Assembly (NCBI GenBank): GCA_047495785.1 | Contig: JBLDXI010000036.1 | Location: forward strand, 682,001-746,000 | Length of the DNA: 64,000 nt | Origin: Lepidodermella squamata | Lineage: Eukaryota; Gastrotricha | Reading direction: 5' to 3' | Part shown: piece after piece, positions 10,916-20,800 of the stretch | How the letters are laid out: every line of letters begins with the position of its first letter | Position numbering within the stretch: the stretch's first letter is position 1 | Notes under the pieces: model-generated | The model's database searches: none | Told to the model about the DNA's origin: nothing | Seen by the model: only the letters and a program-made list of their open reading frames with translations | Translations under genes and position numbers: made by a program

Positions 10916-11288
10916 CACGTTTACGGAGCGACAGAATACCGTCAATAACCGAAGGTAGGATGCTACCAGCAGCTGAAATAAGGAGAGGAATAAGCGGACC
11001 GTTTCCGTGCTGAATAAGAACGGATCGACTACTCTCGGGCGTCTTGACCTTGGAAACGCGGTCAATGGTTGCTTTATATGATCGGAGCTTCTTAACGGTT
11101 TTTGAGTCTGCCGATAAATTTTGACGAATTAAATTCAAACAGATTTCCGTTAGCAAAACAATGACACGTGTCGGGGCCAATGCAAGTAACCGTCGTCGCT
11201 GTCCGGGAGGTGCCTGGGTAAGCAAGCGTAAGAAATCAAGAGTGCGCCGCCTCTTTGAAGTCACCGAATGAGCCACTTTTCGAACCAT
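10908..11288 (-). CDS. Small basic Polinton protein with hydrophobic tail, 126 aa
   Basis: The N-terminus is very basic (SVTSKRRRTLDFLRLL, GQRRRLL). A leucine-rich helix follows (VIVLLTEICLNLIRQNL), then a second basic stretch (KTVKKLRSYKA). Near the C-terminus there is a Gly/Leu/Ile-rich segment (GPLIPLLISAAGSILPSVI). The layout resembles a small basic protein common in animal Polintons and related adintoviruses. It may bind DNA or act on membranes, similar in kind to adenovirus core or membrane-lytic proteins. That comparison is by layout only. It overlaps the next gene by 8 bases. Confidence 0.6.
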   Translation of the reverse strand: MVRKVAHSVTSKRRRTLDFLRLLTQAPPGQRRRLLALAPTRVIVLLTEICLNLIRQNLSADSKTVKKLRSYKATIDRVSKVKTPESSRSVLIQHGNGPLIPLLISAAGSILPSVIDGILSLRKRDG

Positions 11289-11458
11289 TAGTAGATGGTA
11301 ATAAAAATAAAACGGTCACTAGAAACGGTTTATATAGTAATAAATCAGCTAACGGTTCGAACCAATCCATGTGTATAAATATATGACTTGAATGCAATCG
11401 AGATATCAATTCCTACAATTGTATTTCATTGGTAGTAGTAGCATAACATATTGGGAAC

Positions 11459-12130
11459 ATGGATACCTCCGTGCAGGAAACTTTGATGCAAGACGATGGT
11501 CCTGCCGCCTTCTCGAAACGCGTCGATGGCCCTCTGCTTCCGCCACGTGGTTCTAGTGGTGCTGGCGACTCAAATCGGAGTTATGGATCCCCTCATGAAC
11601 AGCAGCTCACTCGATTTCAACGAGCGCACTACACATTGGCTAAACAGTCGGTAACGAGCTGTAAAGATCCCAACTTTGTCATTCTGCGCAGAAATCGCGA
11701 CGAGAACAGCACCCTTGATCTCGAGTTCTTTGTTGGTCATGCAATCGAAATGAACAAGCTCTTCTTCACACGAAAAGGATTATATTTATCGGTTCGAGAA
11801 CTGCGAATGATTTACGAGAGCATGCAGGTGGAAGGTGGATGGGTTGACAAGATAAAGCAAGAGCTGAAACAGCCGCGCGGAAAGTTTTGTAATGGACCTA
11901 AACATCTCATCGGAGGGATGATTCATGCAAGAGTTTTCCGCCCAACTGGATCACAGCGCGCCTATGTTGATATCCGCCTTTACGTGAACAATCGAAACAA
12001 TCAAGCCGGACAACAAGAGCCACAAGAAAATTCGAGTGACTTTTCGCAGGACGGATTTTGCGCATCAGATGTGGTCTTTCTGGAGCTCCAGCACATGATT
12101 TACTACATGCTGTCGAACTTGAACGAATAG
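11459..12130 (+). CDS. Possible tandem PC4-like (p15) transcription coactivator, 223 aa
   Basis: It is one of only two clear Polinton genes on the plus strand. Residues 1-50 are disordered. Two similar halves follow. Residues 72-122 have a strand segment (LDLEFFVG), then FFTRKGLYLSVRELRMIYESM. Residues 152-222 have VFRPTGSQRAYVDIRLYV, then a final helix (FLELQHMIYYML). A strand ending in VDIR followed by K-G-hydrophobic-S and an amphipathic helix recalls the single-stranded-DNA-binding PC4/Sub1 fold. If so, this is a two-module version. It would fit with the TBP-like gene in the same element. The similarity is weak by eye, so an unrelated fold is quite possible. Confidence 0.45.
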   Translation: MDTSVQETLMQDDGPAAFSKRVDGPLLPPRGSSGAGDSNRSYGSPHEQQLTRFQRAHYTLAKQSVTSCKDPNFVILRRNRDENSTLDLEFFVGHAIEMNKLFFTRKGLYLSVRELRMIYESMQVEGGWVDKIKQELKQPRGKFCNGPKHLIGGMIHARVFRPTGSQRAYVDIRLYVNNRNNQAGQQEPQENSSDFSQDGFCASDVVFLELQHMIYYMLSNLNE

Positions 12131-12259
12131 AGCAATCAAGCAAGCTACTTCGCGCGCCCAAACTAACATTGATCATATATCCGCGTGTAAATATGCTTCT
12201 CGAGTAATACAATAAAGTGAAAATCTGTGAAAAGTTCAGTCTTTATTAGCATGTCAATT

Positions 12260-13066
12260 TTACATAGTCAATGGCAGGTTCAGATTTGGTACATCATCCA
12301 CTTTAACAAAGACGTTGCCGGTGCGGGTACCGATAAAATTTCGAAATCGAAGTAACGGCGGGCATGACGCTGTGTTATCAATGAGAAGGTAACCAAATGG
12401 AACGCTTGTAGCAAGGTCGAAACTCTCTGAATCATCAAAGAAAAAGTTCAAATTAAAATGATGAGCAAAGCAAGGATCCTACCTTGCAAGAACCGCCAAT
12501 CCTTGGGCATAATCTGACGTGCCAGGTGAGAAAATTGTGTCATATCGCAGGGTGAACGGAACACAATAATGTAGCGAGCGTTCAGAGTCAGGTCGCGAGA
12601 GAACTTACCTCTAAGTAAAGAAGAACAAAATGAGATAATAAGGAACGATTAAAGGGAGAGATAGTGAAAACCTGGGGAAGAGGTTATTTTGGGCCATGAT
12701 AACACTGATCTGGCTGTGATGAGATCCTCGGTAAAACAATTCAGCAACCTGTTTCATATCTTTTGCATCGCTGTAGTTATCGTCAAATATTATTAGTTTG
12801 TGAGCCCCTCCTAAATAGTCAGCTTCATGAAATGATCCAATGTCGTCGCGAAATTCGATGGGAACGCCACGAGCAAGCAACACCTGCTGACTGAGCTCAG
12901 CATGTCCAGGTTGAGCAATTCCTCTGAACCAAACTATTCTATCCAAAGGTTTGTCGAAAGATTCGGGATAAAGCAGAATGTCTTTAATGAGTGTCGATTT
13001 TCCACCCTGACTCGGGGCGGAAAGGATTATAGTACAAGGTGATTGAAAAGCCGTTGTGAAGCTCAT
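12260..13066 (-). CDS. Genome-packaging ATPase (FtsK/HerA superfamily), 229 aa, 3 exons
   Basis: Exons are 13066-12672, 12610-12483 and 12426-12260, with introns of 61 and 56 nt. Total length is 690 nt, an exact multiple of three. The Walker A loop is APSQGGKST at residues 17-25. Walker B is LIIFDD at 91-96. A sensor-like VIMAQNN lies near the end of exon 1. Exon 2 continues with NARYIIVFRSPCD, typical of the A32-like packaging ATPases of Polintons and their virus relatives. It would pump element DNA into capsids. The length is normal for the family. It lies directly downstream of the protease gene with an 18-base gap. Confidence 0.93.
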
Positions 13067-13084
13067 AGCTACTTGTTTTATTTT

Positions 13085-13588
13085 TCAAAATCGCTTCTTT
13101 TTATAGTGATCTCTCACAAAGCTAAGAACAAAGGCGTCATTCTGCTGCCTAGAATTTCTGCCGTGATTAGTGATTAAGGATACAATATTAGGTAAGGAAA
13201 CACCACGTGCCGACTGATGAAGGAACACCAAGCAGTATAAGCCACAGTGAATGCTGTCGTAAGCCTGAAGGCTACGGTGGTTATGTGATCGCAACTTTCG
13301 CCCACAGTTCGCCATATTACTTATGAAATGCTCGATCCTAACAGACCAGCTACTGGATTGTTGGCCGTAAGAGTCCATGAAGATGATCGATGAATCGGTA
13401 ACATGAAGAGCAATCCAATGTGACCCTGCTGACGAGCTGGGCGAGGCGTTCACAATCAGGAACAGAGGCTTTTGCGACGAGCCAAGATTTTCATAATAGG
13501 CAAGCGAGTCGCAAGGAATAGTAGCGAAAATGCCTTGGTTAATAACTGGGTCCGAGGCAAGAAAAGCGGTTAATTGATTCGTATTCAT
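13085..13588 (-). CDS. Adenain-like cysteine protease, 167 aa
   Basis: The protein has the ordered catalytic residues of the adenovirus protease/Ulp1 clan. His57 is in GSHWIAL, Asp72 in FMDSYGQ, Gln108 in LQAYDS and Cys115 in HCGLYC. It is expected to process capsid precursors during assembly. The frame is intronless and unbroken, and its length is typical. Its start codon touches the end of the major capsid gene (13588), so the two genes are packed head to tail. Confidence 0.93.
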   Translation of the reverse strand: MNTNQLTAFLASDPVINQGIFATIPCDSLAYYENLGSSQKPLFLIVNASPSSSAGSHWIALHVTDSSIIFMDSYGQQSSSWSVRIEHFISNMANCGRKLRSHNHRSLQAYDSIHCGLYCLVFLHQSARGVSLPNIVSLITNHGRNSRQQNDAFVLSFVRDHYKKKRF

Positions 13589-14928
13589 CAGAAAAAGTTG
13601 TGAATGACAGTGCGGTTCGACTGGAGCTCCATCACCCGGTGTTTATACTGCATTACGGCAATAAGAGTTGCCGGGTTCGGCAGCTTTTTGCCGAAAACTA
13701 GGTTAATTGCCATCTGACCCGTGGTAATAAGGCGGCCATTCGGGTCGTTGTCCAGTGACAGCTGAAATGCGAGCACTGTGCCACCACTTTTAACAAAATC
13801 GCCCCGACTAATATTGACGCATTTCGAATTCGAATCGGGAAAAATGGTGTCTTGCATTAGTTGATAAGCCCTAGCGCAATCTAAAGTACCAAAGTTCATG
13901 GCCAATGGAGTGCCACCCACAGCTTTCCCATCAATTGTTATCGTTATATTTTGAAGGTCAAAATGTTGAAAGTTGAAAGGGTTGGCTGTAGCCGCTCCCT
14001 GAAGAGCTGAATCCTCGACCATAACTAAATTTGGAATGATTTAAATTAAACATGAATTCCGAGCCGAAAACTTACCTAAAATGAGCTTTTCCGGAATCAC
14101 ACCCATGACTACATTGTTGAGATGGATTGATGTCATGTTAGTGGGCAAATTGAAAGGTTTGGCCAGGGTATGGTTGAAAATGTACTTTGCAGGGGTTTCA
14201 ACTAGTGCCCTCTCCAGAGCCATCGTTACCTCAGGAACAACTTCGACACGTTTCACCAACAAAACAGCTTCCAGTAGTTTGAACTCGTAATCTTTCAGAT
14301 CATCGGACATCAAGAAAAAATCCGGTTTATGCATAGTTAACTTGATTCGAACACTCGTTTGGGGGATCAAATATTTCTCCTGATTGAAGAAGTCCGTTTG
14401 AATTTTCCCGCATAACGAGATAACGGGGTTCTTTTCTATATCATTGACAAGGCTTAGTCGCTGCACGAAGCCGGAATTAGGTGCCTTCAACTGGTCGAAA
14501 GATCCGAATGAGTCTGGATGCCACGCAACGTTACTCAACTTGGCATTTTGCACATCTTCCGAGGCCGAAAGTAAATGCTCAATGTACGCAGAAATCGGAT
14601 GTAACGAGGTGTTTTGCGTTATCAGATACTCATTCACGTAAACGTGGCAATCGGAAAACATTGAATTTAAAAAATTGTTAACAGGCGCACAACAAAAGTT
14701 GTTCTTTGTCATGCCGGCAGCAGTTGAAGTGATTGAGGCTTTGATGGAAAGGTAAGTATGACTGAGGTCGGTGAATGCTTCCGATGCGGGGATCGTAAAG
14801 GTGATTTGTTGCGCGCCCGAAATGGATGCCATGGGATGGCACTCCGTGGTGTGAGTACCAGTGACCTCATTGGTGACAGGCGGGGAAGCGAAAATAGCCA
14901 ACTCTGCCCTAATTGCGTGATCAGACAT
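13588..14928 (-). CDS. Major capsid protein (double jelly-roll type), 429 aa, 2 exons
   Basis: Exons are 14928-14076 and 14024-13588, with a 51-nt intron (GTAAG to TTTAG). The total is 1,290 nt, in frame. Beta-rich sequence runs throughout. Motifs characteristic of Polinton hexon-like proteins include the N-terminal QQITFTIPASEAFTDL and the internal MHKPDFFLMSD. The segment EYLITQ lies between them. Position between the minor structural genes and the protease is the usual one. It should form the hexon-like capsomers. I assign it by position, size and general pattern, not from a structural prediction. Confidence 0.85.
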
Positions 14929-14983
14929 TGTAAATTCTCGGAATAATGTTTTATTAATAATTCATCGCTTTATATATATCAAA

Positions 14984-15397
14984 TCAGAACAGAATGCGCG
15001 TAGATTTAGCTGGCCTTTTCCCACGCTTAAATTTTCGTTTGCCGGAACCGTACTGACGAGCTAGGTGACTGATTGCATCCTTTCCTACTGTTTTTAGGCC
15101 TTCCATACCTCGATTCTTGAAAACTTCCGCCATGTTATATTCAGATCCAGCTTGCTGCCGCTCAGAAATATCCGAAGCAATGTTTGTTGCAGTTGAAGCA
15201 GCTGAAGTGAAAAGTTTAGGCAGAAAAGGTATTAAAGTGTGACGAATAAAGCTGCGGATATATGTTCCCAGTCCATTTCCAACTTGAGGCATCAATACGA
15301 TGGATGGTCCACTAAACGGTTGTATACCGCTTCCGCCTCGTCCAGTTTGGCTAATGAACCAGTTGTAGTAGGCATCGGAAGAAATGGGTGCTCGCAT
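14984..15397 (-). CDS. Small basic virion-type protein, 137 aa
   Basis: The N-terminal part ends in GTYIRSFIRHTLIPFLPKLF, an amphipathic segment. It is followed by an Ala/Thr-rich region (TSAASTATNIASDI) and a strongly basic C-terminus (GSGKRKFKRGKRPAKS). This order is common to a short protein encoded next to the capsid genes of animal Polintons and adintoviruses, often compared with adenovirus minor or core proteins. It lies between the major capsid gene and the minor capsid gene, 3 bases from the latter's stop. A capsid-lining or membrane-active role is inferred. Confidence 0.7.
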   Translation of the reverse strand: MRAPISSDAYYNWFISQTGRGGSGIQPFSGPSIVLMPQVGNGLGTYIRSFIRHTLIPFLPKLFTSAASTATNIASDISERQQAGSEYNMAEVFKNRGMEGLKTVGKDAISHLARQYGSGKRKFKRGKRPAKSTRILF

Positions 15398-15400
15398 TGC

Positions 15401-16523
15401 TTAGCGACGAATGGGCCGAATATGGATGGTGACAAGAGATTTGCCTTCCTTATATACAACTTTCTGTCCCGAGTCTAGGCACATCAAAATTGAAATAGTA
15501 TCCACAAATTGAGTGCGAACAGGGTGATAAAACGGCATTGAGCCAGCAAAACTGGTCATGCTGTATTTTGTGGCGGAAGCTGAACCCGAAGCTGGAAATA
15601 CGCGGAGTAATGGTACAAATTTGTCACCACATATTGTGTGTTCAATCAAATCGCTATAGCAATAAACCAAAGGGCTGTGAAAATGGATCTGTGGCTTGAA
15701 CTCGGAAAAAATTGGAATCTCATCGTACGTCGGGCGGTAATTTACTGCAGCTACCAACTCTGATTCACCACTTTCATTTTTCCGATGCATGTTTAGTCTC
15801 AACTTGCCATCGTCACAGTCCTGGTAAGTCGGAATCTTACCGTGGGCCATTGGCATCTTTGAGCCTTCCTTCCCCGGCAAAATAAATCGCAACATGTGAC
15901 TAAACAGCGATAAAAACTCGCGCTCATGGCGTATAGAGTCTTCCAACTCAAGATCCTCGTCATGTGGCGGAATATTCAGCAAAAGAGTCCCACGCTCAAA
16001 CCCTAGTATTTGAGCAATAAACTCGGGTAAATAGAGACCACAGCCAGGTTTTAAGTTGAATCTAATACGACTCCTTGATTCCTCATGACTCAAAGTCATG
16101 CCGCTCCAATCGGGGAATTCCGCTGTCATATGATTCAGAAAGTCGTCCATGGTTTCGTAAATTCTGCCGCCAACAGTACATTGCGAAAATTCTTCCGGTG
16201 TGTCAAACGGTGAATCATTCAAATTCGCACGCTCGAACCATGACGTTTTGAACAAATAGAAATGAGATTTCTTAATGGAAATCACTTGAGAAGGTGTGCA
16301 GACTTCCAAAAGCGCCGCTTCATGGCTCCCTATGCATCCCAAATCTATGAAAATCGAAACATGGTAAGAACAAAATAATAATATCTGAATCCGCCATACC
16401 GATAATTTCCGGGAGCTTGACTTTAAATTCTGCCGCATTATTGTTGCTAAAAAGATCCATTGACGCGTGAGAAGGAAGTGTCAAAATGAGATCTTTGCCG
16501 TAATAATTATTTGCTGGAAGCAT
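15401..16523 (-). CDS. Minor (penton-like) capsid protein, 355 aa, 2 exons
   Basis: Exons are 16523-16400 and 16344-15401, with a 55-nt intron. Total is 1,068 nt, in frame. Exon 1 encodes the characteristic FSNNNAAEFKVKLPEII segment. Splicing joins it to a continuation ending in SHEAALLEVC, as expected for Polinton single jelly-roll minor capsid proteins. The rest is beta-rich. Its start overlaps the end of the small membrane-protein gene by 17 bases. It should occupy capsid vertices. Confidence 0.85.
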
Positions 16524-16728
16524 TCGTAGTTGTCGATTGATAGATTAGCGGATAAAAAAACCACGTCAATATCAGCAAAATTAAGGTAAGGGTAACAGTC
16601 GTAATTTGTTTCGTTCGTTTAGACAAGGAACTGGCAAAGCTTGGGGATGGTAGCAGCGGCGCAGGCAAAATTAGTGGTCTCTGAATGCGAGACAGGTCAG
16701 GAGTCGAAAGTGAGTGCATTTTCCCCAA
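16507..16728 (-). CDS. Small single-pass membrane protein, 73 aa
   Basis: Residues 1-38 are polar and Pro/Ser-rich with a basic patch (LSKRTK). They are followed by one hydrophobic helix (TVTLTLILLILTWFFYPLIY) and a short polar tail. It lies between the integrase and minor capsid genes and overlaps the latter. The compact spacing argues that it is real. Small membrane proteins occur in other Polintons, but I recognise no family and assign no function. Confidence 0.6.
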   Translation of the reverse strand: MGKMHSLSTPDLSRIQRPLILPAPLLPSPSFASSLSKRTKQITTVTLTLILLILTWFFYPLIYQSTTTNASSK

Positions 16729-16746
16729 CCTGATTTACTATCCTTT

Positions 16747-17796
16747 TTATATTCTTTGAAGCTCGAAATTATAGAACACACGATTCAACTGTTTTCCTTG
16801 CCCCTCCGGTTTCACTCGATAGGCAACAGTCGAATTTCCATTTTGAGGAATAACTTTTGATACGAGATAGATTTTCTCAGAAAAAGTAGGGTTCTTCACA
16901 CGATTCTTGAAAGTTGAACGTTTCTCCATAATACGAACGCGATCACCAACCTTGAATTGAACCCGAACTGGTCGAATATTCGAGAATATAGTTTCAAAGG
17001 CCAGGAAATTATCAAAATGCTCATCATAAACAGTCATTAGTCCGGGCTCTGAAAGTTCCATGTTCAGTTTGGGAGAATGGGCCCAAAGATCATTCGGACT
17101 CATTTGAGTAGTTGAATTTGGACAAGAGTTGATTGAGTGAAGAAAATCACCCAATTTATCGATAAATTTCTTGGTATTGTTCGCCATCAGGTAACGAACA
17201 ATCCGCATGCGAATATTGCGGATAAAAGTTTCGATTGAGCCGACCTTTTTCGTTGACTCGGTTAGGTAAAAATGCGAATGCAATTCGTTTTCAATGTAGT
17301 TTCGAACTCGCTTGTCCTTGAATTCTGACCCTTTGTCAGTAATGAACTGATGTGGAACTAAGCCAACGTCTACCATTATCTCCTTCAATGCAGATAGAAC
17401 CACCGCCCCAGTTTTATTACGAAGAACTTTTAGCCAACATTTGCGTGTGTATAAATCTTTTACACATAAGATGTATTTTTGACGCCTATTGTTAAATTGG
17501 TACTCCTTGGTAATTTCCAGCAAATCAGCAGCAAAGCAGGAACCCTTGGAGTAAACAGCCACTCGGCGGAAAAGCTTTCTATTTCGCGTTGAAGCTTGTT
17601 TAAACCGAGAATAAGCCGGTTGTTTAGAGAGCCATTCTCTGACTGACTTGTACGTGATCAAAGGATTATTTGGATATTTTGAAACTGCAGCATCATATAA
17701 AATTTTTATAGAACGGAAACTGCTAGGAAGCTCAGGCGAGTAGTACAATGGGTGTAGAATATCATCAAGCTCAACAATTTCGACATCGGAAGTCAT
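16747..17796 (-). CDS. Retrovirus-like DDE integrase, 349 aa
   Basis: I chose the ATG at 17796 (MTSDVEIVEL), which lies after the polymerase stop, over an upstream in-frame ATG at 17859. The N-terminal region (LPSSFRSIKILYDAA, VREWLSKQPAYS) matches the part preceding the catalytic core in Polinton integrases. Catalytic residues are Asp91 (AADLLEI), Asp154 (FITDKGSEF) and Glu189 (GSIETFIR). An SH3/chromo-like tail follows (FKVGDRVRIMEKRS). The enzyme inserts element DNA and makes the 6-bp duplication seen at the ends. The frame is unbroken. Confidence 0.95.
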   Translation of the reverse strand: MTSDVEIVELDDILHPLYYSPELPSSFRSIKILYDAAVSKYPNNPLITYKSVREWLSKQPAYSRFKQASTRNRKLFRRVAVYSKGSCFAADLLEITKEYQFNNRRQKYILCVKDLYTRKCWLKVLRNKTGAVVLSALKEIMVDVGLVPHQFITDKGSEFKDKRVRNYIENELHSHFYLTESTKKVGSIETFIRNIRMRIVRYLMANNTKKFIDKLGDFLHSINSCPNSTTQMSPNDLWAHSPKLNMELSEPGLMTVYDEHFDNFLAFETIFSNIRPVRVQFKVGDRVRIMEKRSTFKNRVKNPTFSEKIYLVSKVIPQNGNSTVAYRVKPEGQGKQLNRVFYNFELQRI

Positions 17797-17818
17797 TATC
17801 ACAAGTAAAAATGAATTT

Positions 17819-20800
17819 TTATTTTTTATAACCGAATGGGATGGTTTCAAAGGTTGCAAAGTTCGAGATTACTCGTTTTTGAAATTTGAAACTAAGTGTT
17901 TTTATAGTATTTTCAATGGCAACTTTTGCATACGGCTTGCAGTGGAATCGGCGCCAGACTTGTTGTTCAAGCTCTAGTCGTGCCTTCTCACCACCGCAGT
18001 TGACAGATTTCAGGATGTTCATAAAGCATTGGAAATTCGTACGCTTTTTGAGCGCGGAAGTCAATTGAAATCCTTTCATCCTGATGCATGTGTTGCCCTG
18101 GGATGTTTCGTACATGTAGGTTTTTGGGGCGAGTCCGATAAACCTGAAATATTATTCCACGAAAAGCTGTTCAATTATAAAAACAAAAAAATTGACTCAC
18201 TTGGTAATATGTTCATTTGCATTTAATTCCGGTTTCCATTCCCCAAGAAAATTGCCAACATGCAACGGCTGAGGTCCTCCAGGTCGCTCGACGTAAATGC
18301 AGGAGTCTGCGAAGATATGGTGAGATTTAGCGTCAGCAGATCCTACCCTGAGCTTCCCCTGAGCCTCAGCTACCCTAACCTGAGCTTCCCCTGAGCCTCA
18401 GCTACCCTAACCTGAGCTTCCCCTGAGCCTCAGCTACCTTAACCTGAGCATCCCCTGAGCCTCAGCTACCTTAACCTGAGCATCCCCTGAGCCTCAGCTA
18501 CCTTAACCTGAGCATCCCCTGAGCCTCAGCTACCTTAATCTGAGCATCCCCTGAGCCTCAGCTACCTTAACCTGAGCTTCAGCGACCCGTCTTCGAGCTG
18601 TTCTTACCTGTGTCGGTGTACAGAACACAGTCCTGTAGGCGATGCAGCTGGCGGTACAGGTAAACTCTCGCCGCTGAGGTGACGTAAGCGGCCAAGACCA
18701 CGTTGGAAACGGGTAAAGTTGGCTGCAATTCCAGCTGACTGGTGTGAGTTACGCGTAGTCGCTCCTCCGACCGGCACCCTTCATCATCGCAGGGTGGAAT
18801 CACAGCGATATCGTGGATTGTGATACCAGGTCTGCGAATCAAGCTCAGTAGCTCGGCCGGAGTATCGATATACGTAACGTCGAGACCATCTGGCCGTAGT
18901 CCGAGCTTACCATAAGCTAAATTCAATGTTGAATGGACCCGATGTTTATTTTTCTATCGAAAAAATGTACCTGTATTGAGCAGCAACTTCCCCAGTTGCC
19001 TTTTCGCATTATTGACCGTACCCAACTGACCTGGATCCAACTCTATTCCATAGAGTTCCTTGCATTTTTCGACGTAGCCTTCGACATCGTTTCCTGAGTA
19101 TCCGCTCGCTTGCAATTTTATCTGAAAATTAAAAATTAGAAACTCATTTTCCAATCCGATTTGACAGTTTACCTTCAGGCTGTCATGAATGAACGATCTG
19201 AAGAGCTCCGTTGACTTCTTGTCGTAATGATAGGATTCATAAAACCGAATCACTTCGCACTGGTTCAGATCCAATGCTAGGCGAAGTTCTGTTGTGGTAA
19301 CGAAGATTCGGTAGCATCGCTCGTCATCGGAGTGAGTACACTCGGCCTGATGATTCATCTCCATACAGGATCTACAGTTGCCTACGATATAATTGTTTAA
19401 TTTTCGTGAGATTTGAGTTAAAAATTTATTACTTACCGAACTTCAGGTACCCTTGAGAGGTGCGATATGCCAATAATGGGATGAAAACATCTCTTCGCGG
19501 CAAGATCAACACGTGCGTTAACCCGAAAGTCGGTGTAATTGTTGAGTAGAAATGAGCGCGAAGTTCCAAGTGGTTATTTCGCAGTTTCAAAACGTCCTCA
19601 TTGACCGGTCCATAAGGTAAGAAAACGTCATAGTAACCATCCTCTTGAGATCCGATCTTGCCACTCAAAATTGCTGGGTAGAGGCTTTTTAAGGTCATAT
19701 TTACACACGAGTTTTTTTTTTTTAAATTATCATTAATTTAACCTATTTACGTCGAGATACTTGATCTTCTGGTCGGGTGACGAGGAAACGTCGTAAAACA
19801 GGCAAAAATTTTCGGTGCGGCCACCCATGAAACTATCACGTGGTAACGCCCTAGAATTCTCAGTTCTCAGAATAAGAGACATTTTAAAAATTACACCTTA
19901 ATTCTTACCTGTCAACAATGTCCAGGGTGCGTTCAATCTCCCCGGTCAGTACCGCATCGTCGCTCATGGCTTTCTTGGCTTCGCACGCCCAAATGCTGGT
20001 CAGATTGTATCCTGCAGCGCGAATTGCACCATCGCGTTCTTCTGTATCCTTGAATAAGAACCCAAATGATACTTTCCGGACAGGATGAATTTTATTGGCC
20101 GCTTCAGGAAAGCACCTGGTAACAATTCAGAAATGTTTTGATTTTAGCTTGTAAGTGTTTTTTTTTTGACATACTTCATGCAGCCATGGCAAAAACAGCC
20201 GTGGTACATGTACACCTCGAGAATCTTGTTGTTTGCGTCGTAAACAACCCCGTCAGGGAGGAATCTTCGGAACTTGGAATTCTCAGTTATACACAACTCC
20301 CCATTTGAGTTGGCTGCATGTTGAATGCGTTTCCCGGTTTTTCGAGCCACGAACTCGAAGTAAACAATAGATTCCCGCGAGTAATTCGCCCTAAAAATTC
20401 CCATGACTTACATTTTATTTGTTTTTCAACTTCAGGATTAATTCATACCCCTTCGCGTAGCCAGTGTTTGGAACAAGGTGAATAGGTGTCGCAGGATCCA
20501 GGTAGAGGAAGCGCCAAATGAAATTCGAAAGAGATGCCAGGGTTCGAACCTCTGAAAGTTATACGAATGAAAATAAAGATCCAGGCTGATTTTATAATCA
20601 TACCCCATATAGCGTCGATGCCTTCCGGACACTTGTCGTCTCGGGTTGTGAATTCTCGCAACATCGATCGGAACTTGATTACAGCTCTATGCAGCAAATT
20701 TACATCGGACTGGCAGTAATTAATCAGCTGATTACGAAGGTGGAACTTTTGATGCTGATTTTCAGCTAAGAATTGTTGCAACTCAGCGAGTTTTGAATCC

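Noticed and set aside
18350-18573. The 32-bp repeats as a CRISPR array
   Set aside because: The units are contiguous without unique spacers and lie in an intron of a eukaryotic-type gene.
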